A DNA stretch of 64,000 nucleotides from Anthoceros angustus (taxonomy: Eukaryota; Streptophyta; Anthocerotopsida; Anthocerotales; Anthocerotaceae): contig VJWM01000182.1 of NCBI GenBank assembly GCA_010909165.1, forward strand, positions 1 to 64,000, written 5' to 3'. This document shows, piece by piece, positions 1-10,900 of this stretch. The position numbers and the translations under genes were made by a program. Position 1 is the stretch's first letter. Every line of letters starts with the position of its first letter. Under the pieces are notes generated by a model that saw nothing but the letters and a program-made list of their open reading frames with translations, made no database searches and was not told the DNA's origin.

Positions 1-359
1 TCTTTGCGTCTTGGATGCAAAACCCATTCCACAATGAGACCGCGAAAATTGTCGCGAGGTCACAAAGAGAAATGGTCTACTCTCCAGCCGACGTCGGAGT
101 AGTCGCGGGCGGGAGGTGTCCCTTCGCTGCCCAGAATCGCCGAGGTCTGCATGGCCTACTCCGCCTTACGCCCACTTACTCTAGCCTTACGCCGTGTACT
201 CTAACCTTACGCTGAACCGACTTGGAGCGTGAATACACGCCTATAACCCACTGCAACCCTACGGCCCCGTCTGCCATGCCCGCTCACCACTCAAGACTGC
301 CCACGTGGCTTCGTCCCTGCCTAAATCACGCCTAACTTCTAAGTTACTTTACTTGGCGA
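1..359. other. unassigned sequence
   Basis: No reading frame or RNA here is recognisable. Short pyrimidine-rich phrases (acttact-like) recur, similar in style to the LTR-like stretch that follows. Confidence 0.3.
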
Positions 360-618
360 TTTATCCTGCCCCTCCCGAGTGTGGTCCGGACTTATCCCGA
401 TACTCTGGCAGTGGTCCGAGTGTGGTGTGCTCCGAGTCCTTCCGCCTACTCCGAGTCCTTCCTACTCCGTAGTCCTTCCGCCTACTCCGAGTCCGAGTGC
501 CCGAGGCAGTACCGGAGTACTGGCTTATTTTCTTCCTTCCGCCTTATTTTCTACTCCGCACCTGAAAAAACAAAAACCTAACTCATTTCCTACCCCCAGG
601 GAGAGTCCGTGGTCCACA
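360..618. mobile_element. LTR-like fragment of a Ty3/gypsy retrotransposon
   Basis: This stretch resembles 46621-46821. Both carry a phrase around GGTCCGGACTTATCC, then a CTTATT...CCGCCTTATTTT tract, an A-rich CAAAAAACAAAA-like run, and end in a GTCCGTRGYCCACA-like sequence. The 46.8-kb copy sits directly after a polypurine tract and a pol gene, which identifies it as an LTR edge, so this stretch is read as a diverged LTR of the same family. No pol sequence of that lineage is seen next to it, so it may be a solo or truncated LTR. Orientation is not decided. Confidence 0.5.
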
Positions 619-1380
619 CGTACCTACAATTCAGCCATGAGTGCTCTACCATGGCCTTTCCTAATTCAACACATGGCCCTATCTTGCCATCCTCACATCG
701 TGACTCCATTGAAAGCACTTCCACGTGCCTCGGCACCACCATGGCCTCCCCTTGCAACCCTTGTGGCTGCTCACCCTGAACATGAGCTCCTTGCTCCCAT
801 CCTTGCACCGATTGCTGCTCCTCTCTCGCATGCTGAGCTCCCAGCCTAGAGCCCTGCAGAAGATCCTGCACAATTCCACCATTAAGGGCACTTGACCCAT
901 CTTCCTATAGCAACCCTTGCCATACATCTCTACCTAGTCGTCCTCCTTACTGCAGAATCTCAGCAATATGAGTACATGCCCATGTCTCACTTCTTTCACA
1001 CGTATTGCTAATTACTTTGCCTTCCCCTCAAACTTGGTGGTGGTCCCCAATAATCGGGCCTTTGCCTCTACAAGCCTATCAATAGCTGCTTGTGCAACAA
1101 CCTCAAGCTACTTCCTTGGCTTGATTGCCTTCACCCTCTACTCCTCATTCTCCAATAAATTGCCTCAAGATCTTCTCACAATTCTCTTCACTTCAATTCT
1201 CTCCAGTTCGCTTCAGCTCTGCTCTATTTTTGCTCTAGTTTGATCCCTTTTGATCCAAAAAGTAGGAGTGCCCAAACTTTTATGTTCCACAGTGAGCAAT
1301 AAAGCAGCCTTGAGCAACTTTTTGCCATACCACTTATTGTATCATGGGCGATAACTATTTTTGCCAAACGTGAGGCAAGC
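619..1380. other. repeat-derived sequence, no recognisable gene
   Basis: Several short open frames exist on both strands, but none has a recognisable domain. A minus-strand frame around 590-930 is rich in Gln and Glu and could be a gag-type coiled coil; this is only an impression. The stretch lies between an LTR-like fragment and an integrase remnant, so degraded retroelement sequence is the simplest reading. Confidence 0.3.
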
Positions 1381-1941
1381 AATGTTACAAGCACCAATGG
1401 ATTGGCGTAATCTAGATAATTGCTTACAAGACCTCGAAAGGCGTGCAAAGTTTTTCAAATAGATTATGCCCATGGCAATGGAGAACCTTGCCATAGCGCA
1501 ACACAGGGATCAACTGTGCATGCTTACACAAGAGGAGGGACATGGAAATCCAAGGTGCCCAAGTTCGAAGTTGGAGACTATGTTTACTTGCATTGGAAGC
1601 TAGCCAACACCTTGGAGGTATCCACCAGTAGAGTCATCTTGTGGGTCGTGCAAGTAGGTAAAGATGGAATACTTGAGCTTGAAGGATATGATGTATAAAG
1701 ATGGAAGGATCACCTCAAGAATTGTGCACCATGCCACTTACCTAATTTGGACCCTCAACTGCAGCCTACAATGTGGCGTTCACCCAAAGATTTGGAATGT
1801 CAGGTTTGCAGACGTATTGATGACGATGATGTGGTGCTTCTTTGTGATTGGCGCAATAGGGGATACCATGTGTTTTGTGTCCAGCCACCTCTGGATGAGG
1901 TTCCCTAAGGAGATTGGTCTTGTGCAAAATGCGCTACATGA
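1381..1941 (+). mobile_element. Ty3/gypsy integrase C-terminus fused to a PHD finger (decayed)
   Basis: The frame reads an integrase tail with MAMENLAIAQHRD, then after a frameshift near 1525 an SH3-like stretch containing KFEVGDYVYL and ILELEGYD, then a CAPCHLPNLD linker, and finally a PHD-type zinc finger. The visible finger ligands are CQVC, an LLCD, GYHVFC and CAKC; the fourth cysteine of the C4HC3 pattern is Arg (CGC). The C-terminal position normally held by a chromodomain in plant chromoviruses is thus taken by a PHD finger, which in other proteins reads histone H3 tails. In-frame stops occur: TAG just before IMPMAMENL, TAA after GYDV and TAA before GDWSC. The same architecture is seen on the minus strand at 22020-22536. 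This copy is non-functional. Confidence 0.75.
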
Positions 1942-2854
1942 GGTGCGTACATGTGTATTCCTACTAATGATTATGTTTTGACTTGGAGTCTCACATTATC
2001 AGTGGGGATTGGTTTGCATCGATATCTACATATTATATTTGTTTTGCTTGGTTGTCTATTGAGGAAGTGGTCATATGAATGCAAGTGCTTACCTCGTGGC
2101 AACACCTCCGAACAACATCTTTTCCGCCAAAGTCCTGCCTGGTAGCCCGTGGTCTGGCACCTATGCTCACGGTAGCAAAGTTAGGTTCATTGGGGTTATG
2201 TGGAATGTTCTCTGGACATCCACTATGGGCAGTGGTGGCTGGTGCTTGCGTACCGGCAGCGGTAGGTGCACAAAATTGGCTGCATCCTGTAGTGTAGCGG
2301 AGGACTAGAGTTTCCGTGCCCTAACCAGGGGTTCACAAACCAAGGCAAATGTCGGAGAGGATTTTTGTGCTTAGAAGTTTGTGGAGCACGGCAGAGTGCT
2401 CTGTTGAGGCCCTTCTTTTTGGAGGGTGCATATTCAGACTTGGTGTCCACTTGATACAATTTTCTCCACCATTTTGTGGTTTTGTCTAACCGTGCACAGA
2501 TGCTCACTCTCGGCCCTTTGGGCATGGAGGCTCCCAACACTTCTGAAATTTGTGGCTCATGGTCTGGTTTGCGAAAACTTTTTGTTACCAGATGTATGTG
2601 GATAGAGAGCATAAGCCTGCTAACTTTGAAGGTTGGAACATGTCAACCCGATTTTTCGTTAATTAGTTATTGGATAGAAACGCTTAATCGGCAGATAAGG
2701 GGCGAAAACCCGGTTAGGCCTTCCGGGGTTAAAATATAGAAAGAGGATTTCCTGCATCATTTTCAGCATTACTAAGCTGTGCTAGGTGAGTTGCCACAAC
2801 GTTGTTGTGCTCACCTCGATTTGGAACAGCGGCGGCAGGATCGTTCGATCGCTG
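1942..2854. other. intergenic, upstream of the Lin0512-family gene
   Basis: No recognisable coding sequence on either strand. The left part may be the 3' flank of the retroelement remnant; the right end (roughly 2700-2854) should contain the promoter and 5' UTR of the next gene. I see no decisive promoter motif. Confidence 0.3.
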
Positions 2855-3516
2855 ATGGCTGAAACAAGTTGCTCGTCTCCGGAAACGTCAGTTCCTGCAC
2901 CCTATTGCCCGTTCAAGCTGCTATTTGTAGAGATGGGCACGGGATACGATCAGCATGGGTAAGAAAGTTTGGACTCGTCTCCTGTTGTAATGGGAGCGTC
3001 TTGTTCACGACGAGAGAGAGGAGTGTGTTGGCAGGCAAGACATTACGACGGCAGCTATGCGTGCTTGCAAGAATGCCATCAGCTCCAACTCCATCCCTGC
3101 GTTTCGTACGGGTATGTGAGTTGCATCACATGGTCCCTGTTTGTTCTCATGTTATAAGCCATGACTCCTGCAGGCCTTCCTTTGTTTTCAGGGGCGCTGC
3201 CAGGCGTGAGTTATCAGCAGATGAAACTGAAAGTCAAGCTGGGAGTGCCGCGTTCCACCATGGGCTCCTTGGACATCAAGAAAGTGAAATCGGTTTTCCC
3301 GTAGTAAGCTGGGTTCCCGTTCTGGTTTGCCGTGTATTCTACGTAAATGAGGGTAGGTCCTGATAGAGGGCGCTGGATCTTGGCAGTGGAGAGATTCTGG
3401 ACGTGGAGGTTGTGGATGGTGGTCTCATCTGCTCTAGCGGAGTTGCTCTAGCAGCCATGAGAGACAAAAGCGACGATTGCTACGTCGTGAATGCAGCAAT
3501 TTACGTGGGCTACTGA
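2855..3516 (+). CDS. Lin0512-family conserved protein (4 exons)
   Basis: Exons can be placed at 2855-2958, 3035-3111, 3192-3300 and 3369-3516; phases fit and give 145 residues. The product starts MAETSCSSPET, contains FVEMGTGYDQHGQDIT, then AMRACKNAISSNSIPAFRTG, MKLKVKLGVPRS, VEVVDGGLICSSGVAL and ends NAAIYVGY. This matches the Lin0512 family, found in bacteria, fungi and plants, whose biochemical role is not established. All introns are GT-AG and short (76-80 bp). The third donor (GT at 3301) and the acceptor before 3369 were chosen because they alone give an open join; a neighbouring GTAAGC at 3304 would leave a stop. The gene converges on the MAPR gene, with only about 115 bp between stop codons. 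It appears intact. Confidence 0.85.
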
Positions 3517-3631
3517 CGTTGCGTAACCCTCCCGCACAGCCATGACCTAAACACGGTACTGGAACCAACAAGTCCTGTCTGACTTACATAACATTTTTAC
3601 AGTAATCACAATGGCCTTTGTACTAACTAGA

Positions 3632-4267
3632 CTATCCTCCTCGTTGTACCATGCCGCCCGGCACGTGAACCCCATCCTTGCTGTCTGCTGCAAAGGAACC
3701 CGCGATGTAGCCGACTCTCGGATATTTATTGCGGAACTTGAACTCCCAGCCGGACAAGGTATCCAACTCCTGAGGTGTAAGCCCTTGGAGATCATCAGTG
3801 AGGTCGTGCTGCTCGAAAGAGAGTTTGGCCAACGCTCGGCTGGCTTCGCTGCCTGCAAACAAAGAATAGGGTCCTCGAGGGCCATAGAAGATCCTGGATG
3901 CAAATCCGTCCGAGTTGTTAGGAATAGCAGGCTTTCACCTCTGTACTGTGTCATGATGCAACAAAGATGCGCAGAAGTGGGGTAAGTACCGCGAGTTGGA
4001 CACATCATATATGTGGCCCTTGATAGCCATGAGTAAAGGCTTAGAGGGATCAGTCCCGTCGTAGGCTCGGAGCTCTACGGCGGTGATCTCACCCAGGTGG
4101 ACAAGAGGGGCCACCATAAGATAGTTGGAGAAAACACGAACTAGAATGAGCTTGAGTAGATGGTAGATAGCCACCAGCACTGCGAGGCTGGTGAAGGTGG
4201 TGACAGGGAGATGGTTGAATACGGCATCCACGCCAGAAGTTACAGCCTGAAAAATCTGCTTCACCCC
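3632..4267 (-). CDS. membrane steroid/heme-binding protein of the MAPR (cytochrome b5-like) family
   Basis: Two exons are clear: about 4267-3990 and 3893-3632. The join restores SNSR-IFYGPRGPYSLFAG, the hallmark of MAPR/MSBP proteins, including the tyrosines used for heme contact in the family. Before it lie a hydrophobic segment (FTSLAVLVAIYHLLKLIL, a membrane anchor) and the cyt-b5-like strand VHLGEITAVELRAYDGTDP. After it come ASRALAKLSFE and WEFKFRNKYPRVGYI, and a short tail that ends at a TAG. Plant relatives are ER/plasma-membrane proteins that bind steroids or heme and affect P450 activity or receptor trafficking. The start is unresolved: no in-frame ATG precedes VKQIFQAV in this exon, and an acceptor-like CCGGACCAG lies just upstream, so a short first exon probably lies in 4270-4900. 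Confidence 0.85.
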
Positions 4268-4937
4268 TGGTCCGGTAAGAGGACCTCTATCGCGGCAGAT
4301 ACATTGCGGAACGACCAAGGGGGTTCAGCCAACCTACCGTGTCCACACCAATGTCCGACTCCGAAGCTTTCGTCTGAGCGTTCATGAAGTGAGACGGCAG
4401 GGCATGAATTCCCTGCGCTCGGCAACGAAATGTGGTGAGGACGAGTAGCGCGGTATCCGGTGGAAGAAGAGCGGGAGCATGGAAGGGCAGGGGCCTGCCT
4501 TTTTACCTGAATACCAAGCGCATGATGAGTGGCGATAGCTGCCATGGCTATCTTTGGCGCTCGGGCACCGGACAGCCTCAAACACGAAAGATTTTGGAAG
4601 GAACAACGAGCACTGCTGCTGTTGGTGCTACCATTCCTGCTTGGGCCACAGAGCGGCTTGGCTGCCGAGGCATGGAGACACTGCCACACAGGTGCCGCCA
4701 TCGTGCGGATCCAATACAGGGGCAAGCTTCCCTTGCTGCACCGCATATGAACACCGGAGCCGGGAGGCGACTCCCAGCCGCGGGAAGCGTCCTGGACCTG
4801 TCGGTAGTCCTGGATCCTGGACTCCTGACCATTTTTGTTCACCTACCGCATGCAGCATCCAGCAAACCCGGATGCTTCCCAGCCGCTTCCACTTTGCTTA
4901 ACCTACGGTGTTACATGATGGTGCCAAACTTTCGTTG
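4268..4937 (-). other. probable 5' region/first exon of the MAPR gene
   Basis: The stretch separates the MAPR exon from the PPR stop codon on the same strand. A small ATG-started frame at about 4384-4336 (MNAQTKASESDIGVDT, followed by gtaggt) looks like a first exon, but its phase does not fit the obvious acceptor at 4268, so I do not join it. The rest shows nothing recognisable. Confidence 0.35.
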
Positions 4938-7142
4938 TTAACGCCTATCACCACATGAGCAATTGCCATCCATAAAAGTGTGCACTCGGTGAACATCCCG
5001 CACTATGATCTCCCGCTGCTCAAGGCGGGACATAATCTTCGTACTGCTGTGGCAGTCATTGCACATACGAAGATTTTTTGTGACCAGCAAAGGTGTGCCA
5101 TCGGGCGTATTGAGCAGACCGTAGGCCAGGGCAAGTTTCTCCGCATGCCCGCACAGTGCATCCTCCTTCGCCTGCTCAGACACGGGCCTAAGCACCAGAT
5201 CTGTTTGTGGCAAGTGCCCCCCCTCCTCCTTCAACCTCGTGCTCACGCTCCTCAGCTTCGACGAAATGTCACCCCTCTCTTCCCCTACGGTGAACTCGTG
5301 CACCTGCTGCCTCACTTCGATGCAAGCCTTTGCAGGCTTCTTCCACGCACCTGCACTCTTTCTCAGCCTCTCTATCTCCTCCACATCTTCCCACCTGCCG
5401 GCACTTGCGTAAAGGCCACCCAAGAGCACGTAGGCAGGTGCGTTCTGAGGGTCAAGCGCTACCAGACGCTGAAAACATCGTCTCCCGCGCTCCACGTCAC
5501 CATGGCTTTTGCAGGCACTCAGCAAAGCCTTCAACCCCACAACATAACTGTCCAATTCCGCAGTCTGTAGTATATCTTCGGCCTCATCCAGCCAACCTGC
5601 CCGCCCAAGAAGATCGATCATGCAATTATGGTGGTAGTCAAGGGCCACAATGCCGTACTCCTCTACCATCATCCTGAAATATCGGCGGCCCTCCTCCACC
5701 AGGCCTGCATGACTGCAGGCCACCAGAACACTAACAAAACTGCCTCCATCCGGCTCTACACCTTGCTTCCGCATCTCTTCAAAGCACTGCAATGCCATTT
5801 CACCAACCCCATGTTCGGCGTAGCCGTTGAGCAGCGCAGTCCATGTCACAACAGTTTTTGCGGGGAGGGGCAGCCCATCAAAAACTTTGCGAGCATCCTT
5901 CAACCTCCCGCACTTGGCGTACATGTCCACCAGACCGCTGCCAATCGCCAAATCCGCTTCCATGCCCCTTTTCCGAATCTGGGCATGTAGTTGCGTCCCT
6001 TGCTGCAGTGCTCCCATGCTGGCACATGCTTGAAGGAGGCACACATATGTAACATGGTCTTCAGGAGGGATTGACTCCTGTTGCATAATCCCATACAGAG
6101 CCAGAGCTTCTCGACCAAGCCCCTGCTGCACATATCCCACCATCATGGCATTCCACGTCACTACATCTCGTCTGGCCAAACCATCGAACACAGCACGAGC
6201 AGCCTCCACGCTCCCGCATTTTGCATACATGTTCACCAGGCTACTGCCAACGAAGATGTCAACCCTTAAGTCACAGGCCACAATATCAGCATGAACCTCC
6301 TCGCCTGAAATTAAATCGGCTGCCGCAGCGCAAGCCTTAAGGACTGCTACAAATACACGATTGTCTGGCTTCACGCTTGAATCCCGCATCCGTTGGTAAA
6401 GCCTGATGGCAGCCACGGGCTCACCGTGGCGGACATACCCAAACATAATGGTGGCCCACATGTGCGCGTTCGGAGCTGTTACGGTGGTGAAGACCTCGGC
6501 TGCGTCCTCCAATTTGCCGTGAGAAGAATACATGCCGATGATGTGGTTGGCCAAGAAGGCATTTGACTCGTATCCGCTCTTTTGGGCAAGAGCATGCACA
6601 CGCCTGCCAAGAGCTAAATCCTTCTGCTCAATGCACATCTTCAGCACACGGTAGAAGAGATAACAACTGATAGGGCATGCTCGCTGCACCAACAGGTCCA
6701 AGGCTTGGACAGCGTCCATCAGCTTCCCGTCCCCACAACTTCTGCTCAAGCTCTCGCGCATCGACTCCTCTGGGTAAGGGTATGCAGCGGTAGCATCCCG
6801 CCTTGCTAGCTGCCAGTCCACCCAACCAGGCTTGTAACAGTTGTCCAGCCACAGGGGCTCTTTGGAAGTTTTGTGCCTGAAATCAGGATGACGCCCGCTC
6901 CTCTTATCCGCCCTGTTGTCCCACCACTGCCATGGATGCAAGAAGAAATGTTGCCATAGAAGCTCCTGCCGCTCTTTGGCAACAAGTTCTTCCTTGCCTA
7001 GAGCCAAACTGCCAAAAGCGTACCCGGGCTTGGCTGAGCCTGACACACAAAACTCTGAGCTCCACGCCCATCGTTCCTGTGTCCCCACACCACGCGAGTC
7101 CGGGAGTGCCAAGTTTGGCGCAGCTAGTCCCAGCGGCACCAT
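4938..7142 (-). CDS. PPR protein with N-terminal OSB-like motif and C-terminal DYW (KP-like) deaminase domain
   Basis: A single-exon gene of 734 residues; the ATG at 7142 is the first Met of the open frame (upstream codons have only TTG). Residues ~62-111 (WQWWDNRADK, PDFRHKTSKEPLWL) match the PDF motif of organellar single-stranded DNA-binding (OSB) proteins. PLS-type PPR repeats follow to about residue 530, with repeated SLVNMYAKCG and VVTWNAMMVGY phrases. An E region and a DYW cytidine-deaminase-like domain complete the protein: zinc/catalytic HAE at 666-668 and CNDCH at 694-698. The PG box is KPAKACIEV (602-610) instead of KPGRSWIEV, and the terminal tripeptide is DRR, not DYW. Such proteins act in mitochondria or plastids, binding one RNA site and editing a pyrimidine. 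The PG-box change resembles the DYW:KP group linked to U-to-C editing; that assignment is inference. Confidence 0.92.
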   Translation of the reverse strand: MVPLGLAAPNLALPDSRGVGTQERWAWSSEFCVSGSAKPGYAFGSLALGKEELVAKERQELLWQHFFLHPWQWWDNRADKRSGRHPDFRHKTSKEPLWLDNCYKPGWVDWQLARRDATAAYPYPEESMRESLSRSCGDGKLMDAVQALDLLVQRACPISCYLFYRVLKMCIEQKDLALGRRVHALAQKSGYESNAFLANHIIGMYSSHGKLEDAAEVFTTVTAPNAHMWATIMFGYVRHGEPVAAIRLYQRMRDSSVKPDNRVFVAVLKACAAAADLISGEEVHADIVACDLRVDIFVGSSLVNMYAKCGSVEAARAVFDGLARRDVVTWNAMMVGYVQQGLGREALALYGIMQQESIPPEDHVTYVCLLQACASMGALQQGTQLHAQIRKRGMEADLAIGSGLVDMYAKCGRLKDARKVFDGLPLPAKTVVTWTALLNGYAEHGVGEMALQCFEEMRKQGVEPDGGSFVSVLVACSHAGLVEEGRRYFRMMVEEYGIVALDYHHNCMIDLLGRAGWLDEAEDILQTAELDSYVVGLKALLSACKSHGDVERGRRCFQRLVALDPQNAPAYVLLGGLYASAGRWEDVEEIERLRKSAGAWKKPAKACIEVRQQVHEFTVGEERGDISSKLRSVSTRLKEEGGHLPQTDLVLRPVSEQAKEDALCGHAEKLALAYGLLNTPDGTPLLVTKNLRMCNDCHSSTKIMSRLEQREIIVRDVHRVHTFMDGNCSCGDRR

Positions 7143-7997
7143 AGTTTGCCACGCACACGACCGCTCTACTACGGAGGAAAATGGATACAACTTCAGGGTT
7201 TAACCCCAGAACGCCGGGGCCTTTTTTTTGGCCTAATGTACAGGAAAATCTCGTCGGCCTGATCTTTGCTTCACAATTACCACCATCGTCCACGCTTGAG
7301 AGACCCATGTGCGCGGAAAAATGAGTTGGGGAGGCACGATTTTCCACGCAGAACGCGGAAAGGTGGCCAAGGCTACGGGCAAGGGCAAAGATGGCCGGCC
7401 CGGTGTGCTTGTTTCAAACTTAATGGGACAAGGACAGGACAAAAAAGGGACTTCATGTCACAAGATTGGCAAGTTCTCATGCTCGTAGACGGGTGAAAAT
7501 AATTTTCAAAAAGACAAATCCGCAGGCTACGAAAATGAGTTTTACCCTGCCTATGCTCTATGGCGTGGATCGTCATCATTGCCAGGCAATTGCCTGCGGA
7601 TCTCTCATCATCGCACGGGCAATTGCCCGTTAACGATAGCCTGGGGTGAAAATCAACGGCACTGTGACAATCGGAACGCCTAGAATTCATGAGCTTGAGG
7701 TTCAGTGGCATTTCTCGAGAAACTTGTATGCAATCGCGTGTACAAGACGATGTAGAACATTGTTTTCTCAGCATAACAAAGATGGCATGGCGTGAAACGG
7801 AAAGAGAAAATGTCAAGGAATGGGGACGAACGACTCCAATCGAGTCGATTCGTCCTTCTGGGTTAAAATACGCCGTTTCGTTGCGAAGGGCCGGCCCGGC
7901 AAACTGCCCACCCGGGTACATACATAAATGCAGGCATTCTGTGCATGTGCCAATTTTAACGTACAAAGGTACGTACGGGTGTAACAAACATAACCTA
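7143..7997. other. intergenic between PPR and RIC1 genes
   Basis: No recognisable gene. The left end should hold the PPR promoter/5' UTR and the right end the RIC1 3' UTR. Short open frames on both strands have no family resemblance. Confidence 0.4.
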
Positions 7998-10900
7998 TCA
8001 TCTAGCTTCCCCGAGCAGTTTCTCCAAGGAGCTCAGGAACTCCAAAAACTCAGACACATTTTCCTGGACCTGTATCAGACAGCAAAAATTTAGCGGACTT
8101 CGCTCGGATGTCGAGAAAAGGGGTGTTCTCTGCAATCAAGCCTTGCCCAGAAGCTCACCTTCATGGTTTTGCTGTAAGCTTGCCACAAGCTGGGGTCTCC
8201 TCGAAAGAGCTCCAAAAGAATCTAGATATTACCAAATTGTCACGACGTCAGCCAAATTGGGACAAGATCACCACAGAAAAACCAACTGCACGTTCTAACC
8301 TCTGTCTTCTTAAGAAGAGTAGCTAACACCACTATCCATTCCCGAAATCCAACCGCTCGCATGTGATTAAGAAGAAACTCCGCATCCAATCGACTTTGCG
8401 CTGCATCCATATTGAACTGCCACCATCCAAATGTTCGTTTCTCAAATCAACACGAGCAGACACAGCAACTTAAAATTTAATGGCAGATTTTCTTCTTCAG
8501 CAAGTTAGCACACCCGTTCTCCGATGACTTTAAGAGCAGACGAGAAATCCTCCAACCGTGCTGATTTCCCCCTCTCGCTTTGCAGAAATTCCTACACAAC
8601 AAGAGGTCTGCATAGTCAGTCCCTCCAAAACTTCATCTTCAACGACATGACAACGAACCAAGGACATCAGGTAGTATTAAGCGTCTCACAGTCAGGTCAA
8701 ACTGAGTGCTCTGGACGAATGACACAAGCTCCGGGAGCTCCTTCCGCATCATCAAGGAAATTGCATGTTCTCCGAGAATGTTCTTCACTGTCAAGTAGTG
8801 CATGTTCAGCTCCAATGGTGGGGCCCTGACATTGGGTGGAGTGTCAGTTATTTCTCAGTGGCTAGAAACAAGCAAACGACAGTCTAGATTCCCTGACACC
8901 ACAATCACCCGTTTTCTCCTTAACGAGACATAAAGGACCTAGAACAGCATTTCTCCTAACTCGGTTGGATTGTGGACTTACGGAGTTGGGCCTTTGAAAC
9001 CAAGGAAAAAGGTTGTCAAAAGGCCGCTGTTGTTCCTGTCTGCTTCCTTCTCGAAATGTTCATTTTCCTTTCCACACCTGAGTAAGAACCTCACCTGGAA
9101 AAAAGTGATGTCCAGTATTAAAACGTTACTCATTAGACGTCTGCCATCACTTACTGCCTTAATTGCTACAAACGCATCTCACCAACTCTCCAGCCAGCTC
9201 ATACATAGAGACTTCAAGAGTTGCCTGCATACACCAAACAAGAGATTGAACGACCAGAGAAACATATAGCGCAACCCTCACATCAAAAGCAAGGCAGCTG
9301 TACATCCTCCTACTCTGAGGGCCTGCTCAGTACCTGTAGCAACCGGATGGCACTCAATTGGCTAGTTGCAGGGCCCTCCAATTTCTCGATGACCTGCAGC
9401 AACAAATTAGCCATACTGCCTGCACAAAACCTACTCCACAACTTCCACACTAGTAATCCTTAACGGATCATCAACGAAGCAAGTGATGTTCTCAACCTAG
9501 AACTGAAAAGCTTAGACCATGTAGGCATCTACCCACCAGGATGTAACAAGTAGCTGTGCGATAGCATCTTCTTTCGAAACACTCTTCAAAGAGTCTGCAT
9601 GCCACCAATTTGCAAATCACAAACAAGCCCACTCCCTTAATCTCAAAAGAGGCTGCCGCACGAACAAACAAGCAGATAACCCACAGATTATTTCATAGGA
9701 CTCTTTCTACAGATTATTCTTCAGCCAGAACACGTAAGACATAAAACATCACACAGCCAGCCAGCTCCAAAAACTGTGATTCAAACACCATTCTGAACCA
9801 ACAGGTTAAACTTACATACTGGGTAGACTTCCCAGCCGCAGCGAAGAGCTCAGACCAATGTCGCGAATCTGTTTTCCTTGCGACACTGACGACTACATCC
9901 AGATAGTCTGGAAAATGTCGTATAAGGTCACACACAAGCTGTAAGAGCTGGGGCACCACCTTTACAGGATTGGATTTCCCTCGTTTTCTGTTGAGGCTTT
10001 GACTGGAGAGAACCGAATGAAAGTCAGCAACCATAGCAAACAAAACCAACAGGCAAAAGCACCACCTCCATTCCAACAAAACATTCTAGCCAAGCTTCAA
10101 ATTTTACCTTGACATTGCAGCATCAAAAACAGTAAAGAGCAACCACTCAAGTGAATGCGAAAAGTGAGGCCTTCCAGCAGACAGCTTTGCAAGCTGCACT
10201 GCTTCCTCCATCTTGTCTCTCTGCCAAAGGGGACAACAATGCATGAGCTACGCCAATGCAAAAAAAATTGCAACAACAAACGAAGAAGAACAACAATGAC
10301 AAAGAAGATGCTGATATAGCTGGAGATACGTACCTGCAACAGATGCCGTAACAAGCAAGGCAGAATGGGTTGGGCTTGAGGTGTGGGCTCAAAGCAGGGC
10401 ATTTCAGCACAAGCTGATAAAGCAAGACGCTGAGACACGCCAACAATCACCCCAGCACTTGGGCAAAGACCCAACGGGTAAACCTCCCTATCAAAATCAA
10501 GCTCAGGGTCCAGCTGCATTGCACCACAAGTCAGATAAGTTGTCACCATGGAAGATGGACAGATAGACTTGTCATGAAGGAATCAACATTTTCACGCAAA
10601 AGCCACCATGACAATAAGGAAAGTGAATAAAGCTGCTTTGGGCGCGAACAGTCGCCCACGGGAAACAAGACACTTTGCTTCACCACCTGCAAGAGATCTT
10701 GCGCTTGAGAGCAATCCTCTTCTGAGGATGGATACCAAACCTGAACAGAGGATGGAACCTTACCAAATTATTACAGCGGCTGACCTTCTGCTGATAAAAG
10801 TAATGGTGTGTAAGCGCACAAGTCTAGAACACTACCCACTTACTTGCATTCCGCGATGGCCATATGCCCACCAAGGGACCTCCTTGATGAGATTGGCTTC

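Noticed and set aside
4336-4384. MNAQTKASESDIGVDT exon as the start of the MAPR gene
   Set aside because: The donor phase (0) does not fit the visible acceptor before VKQIFQAV, so I left the start unresolved.
7143-7190. Longer PPR start at 7190
   Set aside because: That start would be TTG; the first in-frame ATG is at 7142.
10097-10549. Single-frame ORFs inside RIC1 as separate genes
   Set aside because: They are exons extended into introns; splice junctions and homology place them in one 23-exon gene.
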